Source: G965262015 sp965262015 (GTDB lineage Bacteria > Spirochaetota > Leptospiria > Turneriellales > CBDBES01). Taken from it: DNA of 64,000 bases. The translations under genes and the position numbers were made by a program. The stretch spans positions 248,001 to 312,000 of the forward strand of contig OZ253494.1 of the NCBI GenBank assembly GCA_965262015.1, in the 5' to 3' direction. The notes under the pieces are model-generated. The model did not search any database and was not told the origin of the DNA. It saw only the letters and a program-made list of their open reading frames with translations. Of the stretch, positions 53,817-63,356 are shown piece by piece; position 1 is the stretch's first letter, and each line of letters opens with the position of its first letter.

Positions 53817-55001
53817 ATGCTATACAAGTTGTCTAAATGGACAATCAGCACTATCTCTATCTCTTTTATTTTGTTTGTGTTGTCTAGTATTACCATCTTT
53901 CAAAACAAATTTTTTGTAAAAAATTTACTTACCCAACTTAAATATGGCAGTCTCTTTGAGGATCCGTTTGGCTGGGACAAACACAAATATGGTTTTCAAG
54001 AGGATAAAGACAAAGCATTATTTTACTATAAAAAAGGTTATTTAGCATTAGTAGAGAAATCCCTGGATGTGTATGATGTATCCATGTCTTCGCCTTATAC
54101 CAGTAAAAAATTAAATCCCCATATTCGATGGGAAACTTATTCAAAATCTGCAGTATTAGAGTATATCCTATTATTTTTTCGAGATTTAACTTTTGCTTGT
54201 GATCTAGAAAAATTTCAGTCTTTTTATAAAAAATGGTCTCTACAAGAAGATCTATCTTCTATATCTATGGAAAGCCATTTTGCCCATTATCAGCTGACTA
54301 AAGAAAAAATTCATGAGTTAAAAGAATGGCTCTTTTCTCTGGATAAAAAGTATTTTTATCTTGCGATGCAAAAAAAACCAGATTTATGGGCTGTTTTATC
54401 ATTACGTGAAGATATTATGTATGCGATATGTCAACCTAAACAAGGTGCTCATTTATGGTATACTGCCGTTGAGTATGTTAGATATAGAACAGAGAAAAAT
54501 ATTTATAATAATTTATCTAAGGGGGTGTCGAAAGATCAAGAGCAAGTAATTTTACCAAAATATTTTGCTCTACAAGTACAAGATTCCCTAGAAAAAGATA
54601 TATTGTACCATAAATTTTTGAAAGTTTTCTACAACAAGAGCTTGCAAACAACCACGAATGTAGATTGGCATATAAAAAGTGCACAGGATATTTTAAATGT
54701 TATGGCAGATGAAGATGTATTTAATAGTTATTTAGAATCCATATTGATACGCTGTAAAACTAGTAGTATTTATTTTTGTAAAGTCTTATATAAACGCTTA
54801 TTCGAATGGGATAAAAAGAATGTAGAAAATAATTTTCATTACGTATACACACTAGCAGAGTTAGCGTACCAATCTAAGCAATATACTATTGCCCAGAAAT
54901 TTTTTAGACAGCTTGCCACATCTCCTCTTTCAGAGAGAGATAATAGCCGATATATGATAGTAAAAAAACGATTATATATCTTATCTTTATTTCTAGAATA
55001 G
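53817..55001 (+). CDS. Membrane-anchored protein with TPR-like C-terminus, function unknown
   Basis: The 394-residue protein has one N-terminal membrane segment (about residues 8-30, WTISTISISFILFVLSSITI) and a long helical extracytoplasmic or periplasmic domain. The last ~60 residues (YTLAELAYQSKQYTIAQKFF) look TPR-like. I do not recognise the family. It is upstream of the cysteine desulfurase by 9 bp and probably cotranscribed with it. Confidence 0.65.
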   Translation: MLYKLSKWTISTISISFILFVLSSITIFQNKFFVKNLLTQLKYGSLFEDPFGWDKHKYGFQEDKDKALFYYKKGYLALVEKSLDVYDVSMSSPYTSKKLNPHIRWETYSKSAVLEYILLFFRDLTFACDLEKFQSFYKKWSLQEDLSSISMESHFAHYQLTKEKIHELKEWLFSLDKKYFYLAMQKKPDLWAVLSLREDIMYAICQPKQGAHLWYTAVEYVRYRTEKNIYNNLSKGVSKDQEQVILPKYFALQVQDSLEKDILYHKFLKVFYNKSLQTTTNVDWHIKSAQDILNVMADEDVFNSYLESILIRCKTSSIYFCKVLYKRLFEWDKKNVENNFHYVYTLAELAYQSKQYTIAQKFFRQLATSPLSERDNSRYMIVKKRLYILSLFLE

Positions 55002-55010
55002 TGATTACTA

Positions 55011-56204
55011 ATGATTTATCTTGATTATAATTCTACTCATCCACCTGATCAGGACGTATTACAAGATTGTTTGCAGGCATATGGCCAGAACTTTGCAAAC
55101 TCTTCAGGACTTTCTTATATCTCGCAACAAGTGTATGCACAAATTGAACAGTCCAGGGAAGATATTGCTTCTATTTTTCAGGTTAGCTCGAAACAAATTA
55201 TTTTTACGAGTTCAGCCAGTGAGGCAAATTATATTGCCTTATTCACAGCCTATCGTTTTCTAGTAAATAAGTATGACAATGTGCATATTGCCGTATCAGC
55301 ACTCGAGCATCCATCCATCACTGATTTAATCGCATATCTTCCTAGTGTTATTATACATGAATTGCCTTTAGATAAGGGTCGTATAGATACGAATGTCTTA
55401 GAAGATTTGTGTAAAAAACAACAAATACATTTACTCCTGGCAATGTTGGTTCATAATGAAACAGGGATTATCCAACCATGGGAAGAAATAAAATATATTT
55501 TATCCAAATATGATCAAGTTATAGCAATTTGTGATGCCGTGCAGGCTTTATCTAAAATTAAGCATGAAATAGATTTACCCGATATAAAGTCAGATATTAT
55601 TTCCATCGCTAACTCTTTACCTATTTTTTTTACGTTTTCAGGACATAAAATTGGTGCTGGTTTTGGTACAGGCTTGATTGTGTTACCGAATAGTTGTAAT
55701 GACCATATATTACCTCTAGTATCTAATCAATTCCATGAGTTTGGCTTTAGACCAGGGAGCCATAATTTTTCTTCTATCATGGCCTTTAGCAAAGTACTCA
55801 ATAAAATATTTTATCGTAAACAAGATTACACTAACTTAGAACAAATAACATATACCTTTGAACGTAATCTTATTAATATCCTCAATACGATTTCTAAAAC
55901 TATAATTATAGGGCATAACTCTCATCGGTTAGCAGGAACAACCTTGGTTATGTCATCTAATATAGACATTGATTGTCTGAGAATAGGGCTAGATCAAAAT
56001 GATATTATTGTTTCTACTGGTACGTCATGCAAATCTAGTGTGGGGAAAGCTTCGCTTGGTTTACTCTCCATGGGATTTTCTAATCAGGAAGCTGAAAGTG
56101 TTATACGGTTTTCTTATAATCATTTATTTAGTACAGAACAACAAGATATAGTATGTGGAGTTATTCGTGATATGGCTAGTTTACAAGCTTTAAAATATAG
56201 TTGA
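55011..56204 (+). CDS. Cysteine desulfurase (NifS/IscS family)
   Basis: The 397-residue PLP enzyme takes sulfur from cysteine for Fe-S clusters and thio-modified tRNA. It has FTSSASEANYIALF, the MLVHNETGIIQP segment, the PLP lysine K213 in SGHKIGAGFGTG and the catalytic Cys loop STGTSCKSS (C340). The loop is of the short type. It is followed 27 bp later by rpsP. Confidence 0.92.
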   Translation: MIYLDYNSTHPPDQDVLQDCLQAYGQNFANSSGLSYISQQVYAQIEQSREDIASIFQVSSKQIIFTSSASEANYIALFTAYRFLVNKYDNVHIAVSALEHPSITDLIAYLPSVIIHELPLDKGRIDTNVLEDLCKKQQIHLLLAMLVHNETGIIQPWEEIKYILSKYDQVIAICDAVQALSKIKHEIDLPDIKSDIISIANSLPIFFTFSGHKIGAGFGTGLIVLPNSCNDHILPLVSNQFHEFGFRPGSHNFSSIMAFSKVLNKIFYRKQDYTNLEQITYTFERNLINILNTISKTIIIGHNSHRLAGTTLVMSSNIDIDCLRIGLDQNDIIVSTGTSCKSSVGKASLGLLSMGFSNQEAESVIRFSYNHLFSTEQQDIVCGVIRDMASLQALKYS

Positions 56205-56231
56205 CAATGTACTTCTATGGCATGAACAGTA

Positions 56232-56567
56232 ATGGGATATATGAGAGTTCGACTACGTCTACAAAGATTTGGCAGAAAAAGTGTGCCTTATTACAGGGTT
56301 GTGGTAGCGTCCGCTTCAGCGAAGAGGGATGGTAAGTTTTTAGAGATTGTTGGTCTTTATCAACCTCTTGTCACAAAAGGTAAGCAGTTTGATTTGTATG
56401 AGGACAGGGTACGTTATTGGCTGTCTCAAGGGGCACAGCCAAGTGCGTTGGTCAGAGACCTTATCTTGAAAACAGAAGCTCTGCGTGAACCTTATTTACT
56501 GAGGTATGTGTCTAAGAAAAAGAAACCTTCAAAAAAATCTAATAATTTTCAAAAGCCAAGTGTATGA
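56232..56567 (+). CDS. rpsP: 30S ribosomal protein S16
   Basis: The 111-residue product has RLRLQRFGRKSVPYYRVVVA and DGKFLEIVGLYQPL. A start at 56241 (MRVRLRLQ) would match the family N-terminus better than the ATG at 56232. First gene of rpsP-khpA-rimM-trmD, overlapping khpA by 4 bp. Confidence 0.96.
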   Translation: MGYMRVRLRLQRFGRKSVPYYRVVVASASAKRDGKFLEIVGLYQPLVTKGKQFDLYEDRVRYWLSQGAQPSALVRDLILKTEALREPYLLRYVSKKKKPSKKSNNFQKPSV

Positions 56568-56869
56568 GACGACATAGTTCTCATACTAAACAGCCTACTG
56601 AGTTAGTGGATCCGATTGGCTTGTTGCGTTTTGTAGTTACTGGTTTACTTCCGCCCAATACTGATTTTGATATACGTTATGTTATAGGTCCTTATTCACT
56701 AGTACTTGAGTTAAAACTTGATTCAGATTGCATGGGCAGGGTTATTGGTAAACATGGCCGTATTGTAAAAAATATTCGTCATCTTTTACAGGCACTTCCT
56801 AATAAGAAAGTGCTTCTTGGTGGCCAGGTCGAACAATTTAGACAAATTACTTTAGAAGTAATTGATTAA
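56564..56869 (+). CDS. khpA: KH-domain RNA-binding protein KhpA
   Basis: The 101-residue single KH-domain protein has the GxxG loop in GRVIGKHGRIVKNIRHLL. It lies between rpsP and rimM, the usual place for khpA. It binds RNA with KhpB in other bacteria. Confidence 0.9.
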   Translation: MRRHSSHTKQPTELVDPIGLLRFVVTGLLPPNTDFDIRYVIGPYSLVLELKLDSDCMGRVIGKHGRIVKNIRHLLQALPNKKVLLGGQVEQFRQITLEVID

Positions 56870-56899
56870 CTCCCTTTATTATGCTCTGGATGGTCTAGT

Positions 56900-57463
56900 T
56901 TGGGCGATTCTATAGTATGTTTAGCAAGGATCCAACGTCCGAAAGGTCTTGATGGTACGCTTAAGTTAACCGTTTTTGGGGAGCTATTACGTAATGAAGG
57001 TAAAAATTTATCAGTTATATCTATTTACGAAGCTAAGGGTATTGAGTACGGCTTATTAGTTCAATCTGTCTTTATTGCGATCCATTCTGTTCATAACCTT
57101 GTTTTTCACAACCAGTATGGTATTTTGTCTCTGTATGGAGTTAATGATGTACAGCAAGCTGAAGCTTTGCAGGGTTTATACATTGGTTTGCCACTGGAGG
57201 TGGCCCAGAAGCGAAGAGGTATAAAAGATGATATTTATCTCTTTGAATTATTAAATTTGATGGTAGTAGATGAAAAAGATCATACATCAATTGGTACCGT
57301 AATCAGATTAAAAGAATTAGGTTTGAATCAATTAGTGGTAATACAGTTATATACTAGTGGTGATATTATAGAAGTACCTATAAATTCTCCCTATCTTGTT
57401 AATATTAATACAGTCTCTAAAACAATTGTGGTGCGTGGTATCCAAGATTTTTTTGATTTATAG
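56900..57463 (+). CDS. rimM: Ribosome maturation factor RimM
   Basis: The 187-residue 16S rRNA-processing protein has the N-terminal RIQRPKGLDGTLKLTVFG and the C-terminal PRC-barrel domain (VPINSPYLVNINTVSKTIVV). It starts with TTG or a nearby codon (MGDSIVCLARIQRPKG), and is in the usual position before trmD. Confidence 0.92.
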   Translation: MGDSIVCLARIQRPKGLDGTLKLTVFGELLRNEGKNLSVISIYEAKGIEYGLLVQSVFIAIHSVHNLVFHNQYGILSLYGVNDVQQAEALQGLYIGLPLEVAQKRRGIKDDIYLFELLNLMVVDEKDHTSIGTVIRLKELGLNQLVVIQLYTSGDIIEVPINSPYLVNINTVSKTIVVRGIQDFFDL

Positions 57464-57465
57464 TT

Positions 57466-58137
57466 ATGATAAAGCCTAAGATACATATTATTTCTTTATT
57501 TCCTGAATTTTTTCGCTCACCTTTACAAGCTAGCTTACTAGGTAAGGCATGTAAAGATTCTGCTTTAGTAGATATTGAGTTGCATCAATTAAGAGACTTT
57601 GCAGTAGATAGCTATGGTAAGGTAGATGATATGCCTTATGGTGGTGGATCAGGTATGTTGCTTATGCCGGGACCTATTGATGATGCGGTACAGGCTATTA
57701 AAGAGCGGGGGAAAACATATGTTGTGTTGTTATCTGCTACGGGAAAACTTTGGAGCCATAAACTGGCATTTGATTTATCCCAAAAATTTTTTTCTTCCAG
57801 TCTAACTTTCATTTGTGGTCATTATGAAGGCATAGATTATAGAGTTACTCAACATATTGCAGATACATCTATTTCTATTGGGGATTATGTCGTTTCTTCA
57901 GGGGAAGTTGCTACCTTAGTAGTATTAGAAAGTATTGTCCGTTTATTACCTGGTTTTATGAGTAATGTAGAATGTATTAAAGACGATTCATTCGTGATAG
58001 AAAATTATCTGGAGTATCCACAGTATACCAGACCAAGAAACTACAAAGGTCATAAAGTACCTCCGGTCTTACTTTCAGGGAATCACCAGAAAATTAAAAA
58101 ATGGCACCAAGAACAATCTAATCAACGAGATTGTTAG
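57466..58137 (+). CDS. trmD: tRNA (guanine-37-N1)-methyltransferase
   Basis: The 223-residue SPOUT methyltransferase has IHIISLFPEFFRSPL, DDMPYGGGSGMLL, the knotted SAM site (CGHYEGIDYRV) and SIGDYVVSSGEVATLV. It makes m1G37 in tRNA. rplS, which usually follows, is absent here. Confidence 0.96.
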   Translation: MIKPKIHIISLFPEFFRSPLQASLLGKACKDSALVDIELHQLRDFAVDSYGKVDDMPYGGGSGMLLMPGPIDDAVQAIKERGKTYVVLLSATGKLWSHKLAFDLSQKFFSSSLTFICGHYEGIDYRVTQHIADTSISIGDYVVSSGEVATLVVLESIVRLLPGFMSNVECIKDDSFVIENYLEYPQYTRPRNYKGHKVPPVLLSGNHQKIKKWHQEQSNQRDC

Positions 58138-58150
58138 ATTTCTACTTTCT

Positions 58151-58702
58151 TTAACGCAAGTAAATTAAACTTATTGGCTCAATAGTCAGATTCAAATAAG
58201 TAATATATAATCCAAATATCATAATTTTTGTATGTAGTGGATCAGTTTGTTGAGCCTGATTAAAGTAACTTATATGTTTTTGTGCTGTATGTAGCAGGAG
58301 AATCCAGCCTAGTGGTGTTAGTGAAGTTAGTGTGATTAATTTGATTTCACTAAAAACGGGATATCCTATGAGAATATTATAAGTAAATGTAAGATAATTG
58401 GGTGTGTGAAAAATAACATACGATATACCTACAATACAAAAATGTAACATATAGAATAAGAAGTTTTGGTGAATGGTTAAAAAACCAGATAGTTTCAATA
58501 AATAGACAGGTACAAATAACACTAGTGCAAGACTAAGGTAGTAAATCGCATTACCATGGATCCATGTCTGCATAAAATCATTGGTAAAATATACAAGAGA
58601 TAATATACACATTCCACCCACAATAATGGCATTTCTATGTTGCGTGAGATGTATATATATCCTGTTTATCATGGTTTGGCTATCTATATCTAGGTTATTC
58701 AT
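58151..58702 (-). CDS. Multi-pass membrane protein, function unknown
   Basis: The 183-residue protein has about five hydrophobic membrane segments with few charged residues between them. I do not recognise the family. It is 8 bp downstream of the acyltransferase gene and probably in its operon, so a role in lipid or envelope metabolism is possible but unproven. Confidence 0.6.
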   Translation of the reverse strand: MNNLDIDSQTMINRIYIHLTQHRNAIIVGGMCILSLVYFTNDFMQTWIHGNAIYYLSLALVLFVPVYLLKLSGFLTIHQNFLFYMLHFCIVGISYVIFHTPNYLTFTYNILIGYPVFSEIKLITLTSLTPLGWILLLHTAQKHISYFNQAQQTDPLHTKIMIFGLYITYLNLTIEPISLIYLR

Positions 58703-58710
58703 ATTAGGTG

Positions 58711-59511
58711 CTACTGCTTTACTAAATGATTGAAAATATTTTTGTTATTACTATTCTTTTTACGGTGTTTTTGCACGGTCTCTCTAAAAATATCTTGAAC
58801 TTGATTTTTTAATAACTGTTTTACTTCATTTATATTTTCTTTTTTATTTTGAGTGGTGTTATTTTGACCCTCTTGTATTTTTTTTATGTAAGGTTCAATG
58901 GGAATAATAGGTTTAAAGGCAACCTTGACACGAGAGTAATGTAGTCTTTGTTCCACATCCACAACATCTTGTGGCAGGTCTAGTACTTTTCTTACTATCT
59001 TAGGTACTATAATGGGGGCGTAATTTTCTTTTTCTGGTAGTATTACCACTGGCAATATAGGTATCTTCAATCTGAGTGCATATTCGCAAAAACCTGGATA
59101 TAATTCACCAACATCTTGATGTTGCAAGTTTTTTGTAATAGTTGTATGTCCTTCTGGAAAAATACCAACAGCATGATTTTGATCAATAATTTTTTTAGCC
59201 ATACGAAAAGAATTTAGTTGATCTGCAGGTTTATCTGAGATGGGTATGTTACCTGTTTGCTTAAGAAAAGTACCTACGATGGGAATATCAAAAAGGTAAT
59301 AATCAGCGATCCAACTAATGTATCTATGTGATGCCATGTTAATCACTAGTGGATCCATATCAGATCTATGATTAGCGGCTAACAAGAAGGGTTGACCCGT
59401 GCCAGGTATATTTTCTGTGTTAACACTTTCGACAGAAACAACCAGAGAAGAAATAGGTTTAAATAGATTTCTCAGTAAGTGGTAGTTTTGTGTGTAAGCC
59501 TGTAAAAACAT
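58711..59511 (-). CDS. 1-acyl-glycerol-3-phosphate acyltransferase-like protein
   Basis: The 266-residue PlsC-family acyltransferase has the NHRSDMDP motif (H48-x4-D53) and IFPEGHTT. It acylates lysophosphatidic acid or a related lipid at the membrane in phospholipid synthesis. The C-terminus is basic and Lys/Asn-rich. It follows the Crp-type regulator gene. Confidence 0.87.
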   Translation of the reverse strand: MFLQAYTQNYHLLRNLFKPISSLVVSVESVNTENIPGTGQPFLLAANHRSDMDPLVINMASHRYISWIADYYLFDIPIVGTFLKQTGNIPISDKPADQLNSFRMAKKIIDQNHAVGIFPEGHTTITKNLQHQDVGELYPGFCEYALRLKIPILPVVILPEKENYAPIIVPKIVRKVLDLPQDVVDVEQRLHYSRVKVAFKPIIPIEPYIKKIQEGQNNTTQNKKENINEVKQLLKNQVQDIFRETVQKHRKKNSNNKNIFNHLVKQ

Positions 59512-59534
59512 TTTCCATCTAAAGGATGATATAC

Positions 59535-60185
59535 TTACTTTTTCTTGGATACATATACATTTCTCTTTGAAGCAACAATACGACGCATATCATTAAGATT
59601 ACGAATTAGAATTTTATCTGTATAGAGTTCAATTTTTTCCATTCTAGACCATGATGTTATAATTGGTTCGATGTTACTTAGGGGTTCGGCACACCAACTA
59701 GCTATGTCATCTACTGTTACCGGTAAAACAATTTCTCGATCTAGCAGTTCACTATTTTCTTTCTCGGCCAACATGATACAGACATCCGCCACCTTGGCAG
59801 CTATATCATCTAAAAGTAAAATCATTAGCCTACGCTTTGCATCATAAATTCTTTGCCCAAAAATTAAAATAAGTCGGAAAGCAATCTCTGGTTGGCTACT
59901 CATTAATGTAGAAAAGTTTGACCGATCAAAATGTAGTGTTTCTACCAATTCAACTGCCATAGCAGTTGCTGATCTTGGTTGTTCTTCTAAAATAGCCATT
60001 TCACCAAAAATATCACCTTCTTTCAGAACATCCATAGTTTTTTCTGTGTCTTTAATAATTTTACTAATTCTAACCTTACCTTTCTGTATTAGATAGAAGT
60101 CGTTACCAGGTTCAAATTCACAAAAAATAATCTCGTTAGTCTGGAATGTTTGGCCAAATTTTTGGAATAAGTTTTGATCCATCAT
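59535..60185 (-). CDS. Crp/Fnr-type regulator
   Basis: The 216-residue protein has an N-terminal cyclic-nucleotide-binding fold (FEPGNDFYLIQKGKVRISKI; GDIFGEMAILEEQPRSATAM) and a C-terminal winged-helix-like region (PVTVDDIASWCAEPLSNIEP). The ligand is not known. It overlaps the next upstream gene by 4 bp (60182-60185), so the pair is translationally coupled. Confidence 0.83.
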   Translation of the reverse strand: MMDQNLFQKFGQTFQTNEIIFCEFEPGNDFYLIQKGKVRISKIIKDTEKTMDVLKEGDIFGEMAILEEQPRSATAMAVELVETLHFDRSNFSTLMSSQPEIAFRLILIFGQRIYDAKRRLMILLLDDIAAKVADVCIMLAEKENSELLDREIVLPVTVDDIASWCAEPLSNIEPIITSWSRMEKIELYTDKILIRNLNDMRRIVASKRNVYVSKKK

Positions 60186-61222
60186 ACTAATATATTTACC
60201 TTGTTCTGTGCTTTAATGGTTTCTTGATCCTTAGGGGGTATACCAATAACTTTATTATATATGGCTATTGCCCTAGGTACATCCTTTTGTAGTTCAAATA
60301 TTTCAGCAATGAAAATTAATGTCTTCTTTAGAAACTGACTGTTAGGATATTGCTTGATAAAATCCTTACCCATCTGTAGCCCCTTATCCATGTCTTTTAA
60401 CTTGTAATAGCATGCACAAAGCTGAAATCTTGCTTTCTCAACATAGTCTTGTATTTTTAGATCATATGGAGGCGGGGTGTCTATGATCTTTTTCAGTATA
60501 ATAATTGTGTCTTCTATCTTGTCTTGTGAAAAATTATTCAAAGCATTATAATATAAAGTTTCTATCTCAGCATGAGTTTCATTTGCAGAATCTTCTTCAT
60601 TTTTTTCTTCTTGATTTTGTGCTGGAGCATCAGTCACGACAAGGTCACTGTCCCCTGGTAACTTTTCTGGATCTGTATAGGAAATATCATTGTCTAAAGC
60701 TTGTAACATCAAATTTGCCTGTTCAGTTAGTGGTGTATCCGGGTAGTTCTTGATAAAGCTCTGAAAGACGTATTTAGCTATTGGAAACTGCTCGTGTGTA
60801 TAATAGTACTTTCCCATACCAAAAAATTGTTGCGAATTATCCTCTAATTCTAATTCACCTAACTTGTGTTGTACTTTTTTATGTACAGTACGTAGTTGTG
60901 CAGAAAATTCTTTCAACAATCTTACCATTAAGGTAGTATTTTTCATGCATAATGATTTAAAGGCTTCAGGTGTGAGTACTATAACAGAACTATCCATGAT
61001 GGTTTGAGCAGTCGCCTCACGCGGGAATGAGCCCAGTGCAGATTTAATACCAAAAAAACCACCGATTTGTATCTTATCCTCTTCCTCTTCTTGTCCAGAT
61101 TCCAAGGGAGTATATATTAATTTCACTTGACCTTGCTGAAGTACATAAACGCTTTCGCTTTTATCTCCTTCAAAATAAATAATGGAGCCTTGTTTGTACC
61201 GGCGAATTGTTGTTGGAGGCAT
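60182..61222 (-). CDS. cNMP-binding domain protein with TPR repeats
   Basis: The 346-residue protein has a cNMP-binding domain (GSIIYFEGDKSESVYVLQQG; GFFGIKSALGSFPREATAQT), then a helical linker with acidic stretch and C-terminal TPR-like units (YYTHEQFPIAKYVFQSFIKN; LKDMDKGLQMGKDFIKQYPN). It lacks a DNA-binding domain, unlike its neighbour, so it probably senses a nucleotide and binds protein. This arrangement with a Crp-type gene is worth noting. Confidence 0.8.
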   Translation of the reverse strand: MPPTTIRRYKQGSIIYFEGDKSESVYVLQQGQVKLIYTPLESGQEEEEDKIQIGGFFGIKSALGSFPREATAQTIMDSSVIVLTPEAFKSLCMKNTTLMVRLLKEFSAQLRTVHKKVQHKLGELELEDNSQQFFGMGKYYYTHEQFPIAKYVFQSFIKNYPDTPLTEQANLMLQALDNDISYTDPEKLPGDSDLVVTDAPAQNQEEKNEEDSANETHAEIETLYYNALNNFSQDKIEDTIIILKKIIDTPPPYDLKIQDYVEKARFQLCACYYKLKDMDKGLQMGKDFIKQYPNSQFLKKTLIFIAEIFELQKDVPRAIAIYNKVIGIPPKDQETIKAQNKVNILV

Positions 61223-61233
61223 ATATTTTTTAT

Positions 61234-62469
61234 TTACTCCATTGTATCTATAGGAAGGAAGGGTAATTCTTTGTGAAAACCTACGCTCTCCCGGATGCGT
61301 TGTAGAAGCTCTAATACATTACCATCAATAATTTTATGAGAATTAGCAACTCTCAGATGTTGATAACTCTTGCTGTGAAGCTGGAATAGCTCTTGGAAGG
61401 TGTGTTCAGCATATTTAGGTACCCCTTCTAATAATACCAGGGCGATATTATCAAAATCCATATTTGCCAATGAGTCGTATGGATGTTCTGGATCACCTTT
61501 GATTAATAGTAGATCTGCTACTTTATTTTCTTCAATTACACCTCGGTCATCTAAACACATGGCTTTTGCTGCTTTAGATGTAAGCATTTCCACTAACATT
61601 TTACTAGATAACTGTGTAGAGTATTCATTTTGGTAGTAAGACTTGGCAACAAACATTTCTTCAAAAACATTCATAGAACCACTCATCGTAGAATCTGTAC
61701 CCAGTACCACATTAACTCCTCTTTCTACCAGTTTTTTTATTGGTGCTGTTTTTTCAAACATATATAGATTAGAAACAGGGCACCATACCACATTGGCCTG
61801 GTTTTTAGCAAGCAGATCAATGTCTCCATCAGAAAAAGCTATTCCATGTATCAAAACAGTCTGCTCATGTAATGCACCCTTATGATCCAGAACAGAAACT
61901 GATTGTTTTGTCTCTTCATCAAATCCTTCAGAGCAATGTGTGATGAAAGGTATACGTTCTCTTTGTGCTATTTGACTCTCTACTTCAATACCTTCTCCCC
62001 ATGGTAGGGCAAAGGAACATACGGAATGGGCTAAGCAAAATTTATCTATGATGTGGATTGGATGGTCCTGTTTAAACATATTTTGCACAAAGTGGGGTAT
62101 GTGATCTTGTACACTGGTTACTCCACTAATTAGATTTTTATAGCCACCTAATAAATATAACTCACTAGAATCAATTTGTTGTCTTTCAGCGTAGACAGCT
62201 GAAGATTTAAGATCGTTATCCCACATGAGCCAATTTAAGTAGGGCTTACGTGCCCCTACTCGAGGGAAATAAGTACCTAAGAGATGATCATGGCAATTGA
62301 TTAGTCCTGGAAAAATAAGTAATCCATTTACATCCAATTCTATCCCATCCATTTTTGGGGGAGTACCTTGGTGTATCGCAGTAATCTTATTATCCAGTAT
62401 GGTAAGGCTACCATACTGGATAACATTTAGAGGTGTAACAATACAAGCATTTATAATATTCCATCTCAT
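61234..62469 (-). CDS. Amidohydrolase-family protein (MtaD/SsnA-like)
   Basis: The 411-residue metal-dependent hydrolase has LIFPGLINCHDHL as its metal site, ITHCSEGFDEE, LIHGIAFSDGD, and VVLGTDSTMSGSMNVFEEMF. The family includes methylthioadenosine/S-adenosylhomocysteine deaminases and chlorohydrolases. Substrate is unknown. It lies upstream of the cNMP-TPR gene by 11 bp. Confidence 0.82.
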   Translation of the reverse strand: MRWNIINACIVTPLNVIQYGSLTILDNKITAIHQGTPPKMDGIELDVNGLLIFPGLINCHDHLLGTYFPRVGARKPYLNWLMWDNDLKSSAVYAERQQIDSSELYLLGGYKNLISGVTSVQDHIPHFVQNMFKQDHPIHIIDKFCLAHSVCSFALPWGEGIEVESQIAQRERIPFITHCSEGFDEETKQSVSVLDHKGALHEQTVLIHGIAFSDGDIDLLAKNQANVVWCPVSNLYMFEKTAPIKKLVERGVNVVLGTDSTMSGSMNVFEEMFVAKSYYQNEYSTQLSSKMLVEMLTSKAAKAMCLDDRGVIEENKVADLLLIKGDPEHPYDSLANMDFDNIALVLLEGVPKYAEHTFQELFQLHSKSYQHLRVANSHKIIDGNVLELLQRIRESVGFHKELPFLPIDTME

Positions 62470-62489
62470 AATATTATGCGTACCTTAGT

Positions 62490-63137
62490 TTATCCTGCTT
62501 TATAATATGCATGCTTGGATTGCAACACAGTCCTTGGATCAAGAGGCTTACCTTTGTATGATATAGAAAAAAATAACTTATCGCCTCTAGCCTTCCCTAT
62601 AATATCCCCTGTATTTAGATAGTCTCCCTGGTGAATATCTAATTGACCCAGATGAGAATACATGCTTAACCATCCTTTACCATGGTCAAGGATAATATAT
62701 CTTCCATAAGCCTCTAATCTATTTACTCTAATGACCCTACCTGCTGAACTCGCATAAATTGTACTTTGGGATTTAACCCGCCAAATAATACCATAATTAT
62801 GAAAGTCACCCCAATTTTTAAAGGATAAGATAGTTTTCTTTTTACCTATTGGAGGAAAAAACAAGGGATTTTTTTTAGGTCTGCATGTGGGACATCGTTT
62901 TTTTGTTCGTGTCTTTATTAACTTAATTTTTAATTTTTGTCCATGGTAAATATGATTAGCTGAATTTAGACGATTAACAGTAGTTAACCAAGCTAGAGCC
63001 ACTCCAGTACGCTTAGCTATTTGTGTTAAGGTATCGCCTTGTTTAACCTTATAATACCTCCAGAACGTTTTACCATGAATATTATAATTACACAATATTA
63101 TTGAAAGAGAAAATATGATGATATTCTTTCTGTTCAT
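62490..63137 (-). CDS. LysM and LytM (NlpD-like) envelope protein
   Basis: The 215-residue protein has a signal peptide (about residues 1-22), one LysM peptidoglycan-binding domain (YYKVKQGDTLTQIAKRTGVA, about 29-72), a basic linker and a C-terminal M23/LytM-like domain (YGRYIILDHGKGWLSMYSHL; LFFSISYKGKPLDP). The first metal His (HxxxD) and the His of the usual LHFEI motif (LFFSI here) are lost, so it is probably an NlpD/EnvC-like activator rather than an enzyme. Confidence 0.8.
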   Translation of the reverse strand: MNRKNIIIFSLSIILCNYNIHGKTFWRYYKVKQGDTLTQIAKRTGVALAWLTTVNRLNSANHIYHGQKLKIKLIKTRTKKRCPTCRPKKNPLFFPPIGKKKTILSFKNWGDFHNYGIIWRVKSQSTIYASSAGRVIRVNRLEAYGRYIILDHGKGWLSMYSHLGQLDIHQGDYLNTGDIIGKARGDKLFFSISYKGKPLDPRTVLQSKHAYYKAG

Positions 63138-63356
63138 ATGATATTAGCTTAATTCTCGGGTATGTAAATTAGTAACTATAGTTACGCTATCTTCTAATTT
63201 AAAGTATGACAAAAGATTTAATGAATAATCATTATTCTTCACTCTGTTTCAGTAACTTAAGCTTAAAGGGAAAGTAAACAATGGCTATACTCATTTATCG
63301 TTTGCAGAATGAAAAGTTATCCATCTTAAACAAATGGAGAGTCAATACTGGTTCTA
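63138..63356. other. Intergenic region with possible IS end motif
   Basis: AT-rich region downstream of an IS30-like relic. A variant of the end motif (CTTCTAATTTAAAGTATGAC, 63191-63210) is present. A short plus-strand frame at 63282-63360 has no support. Confidence 0.4.
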
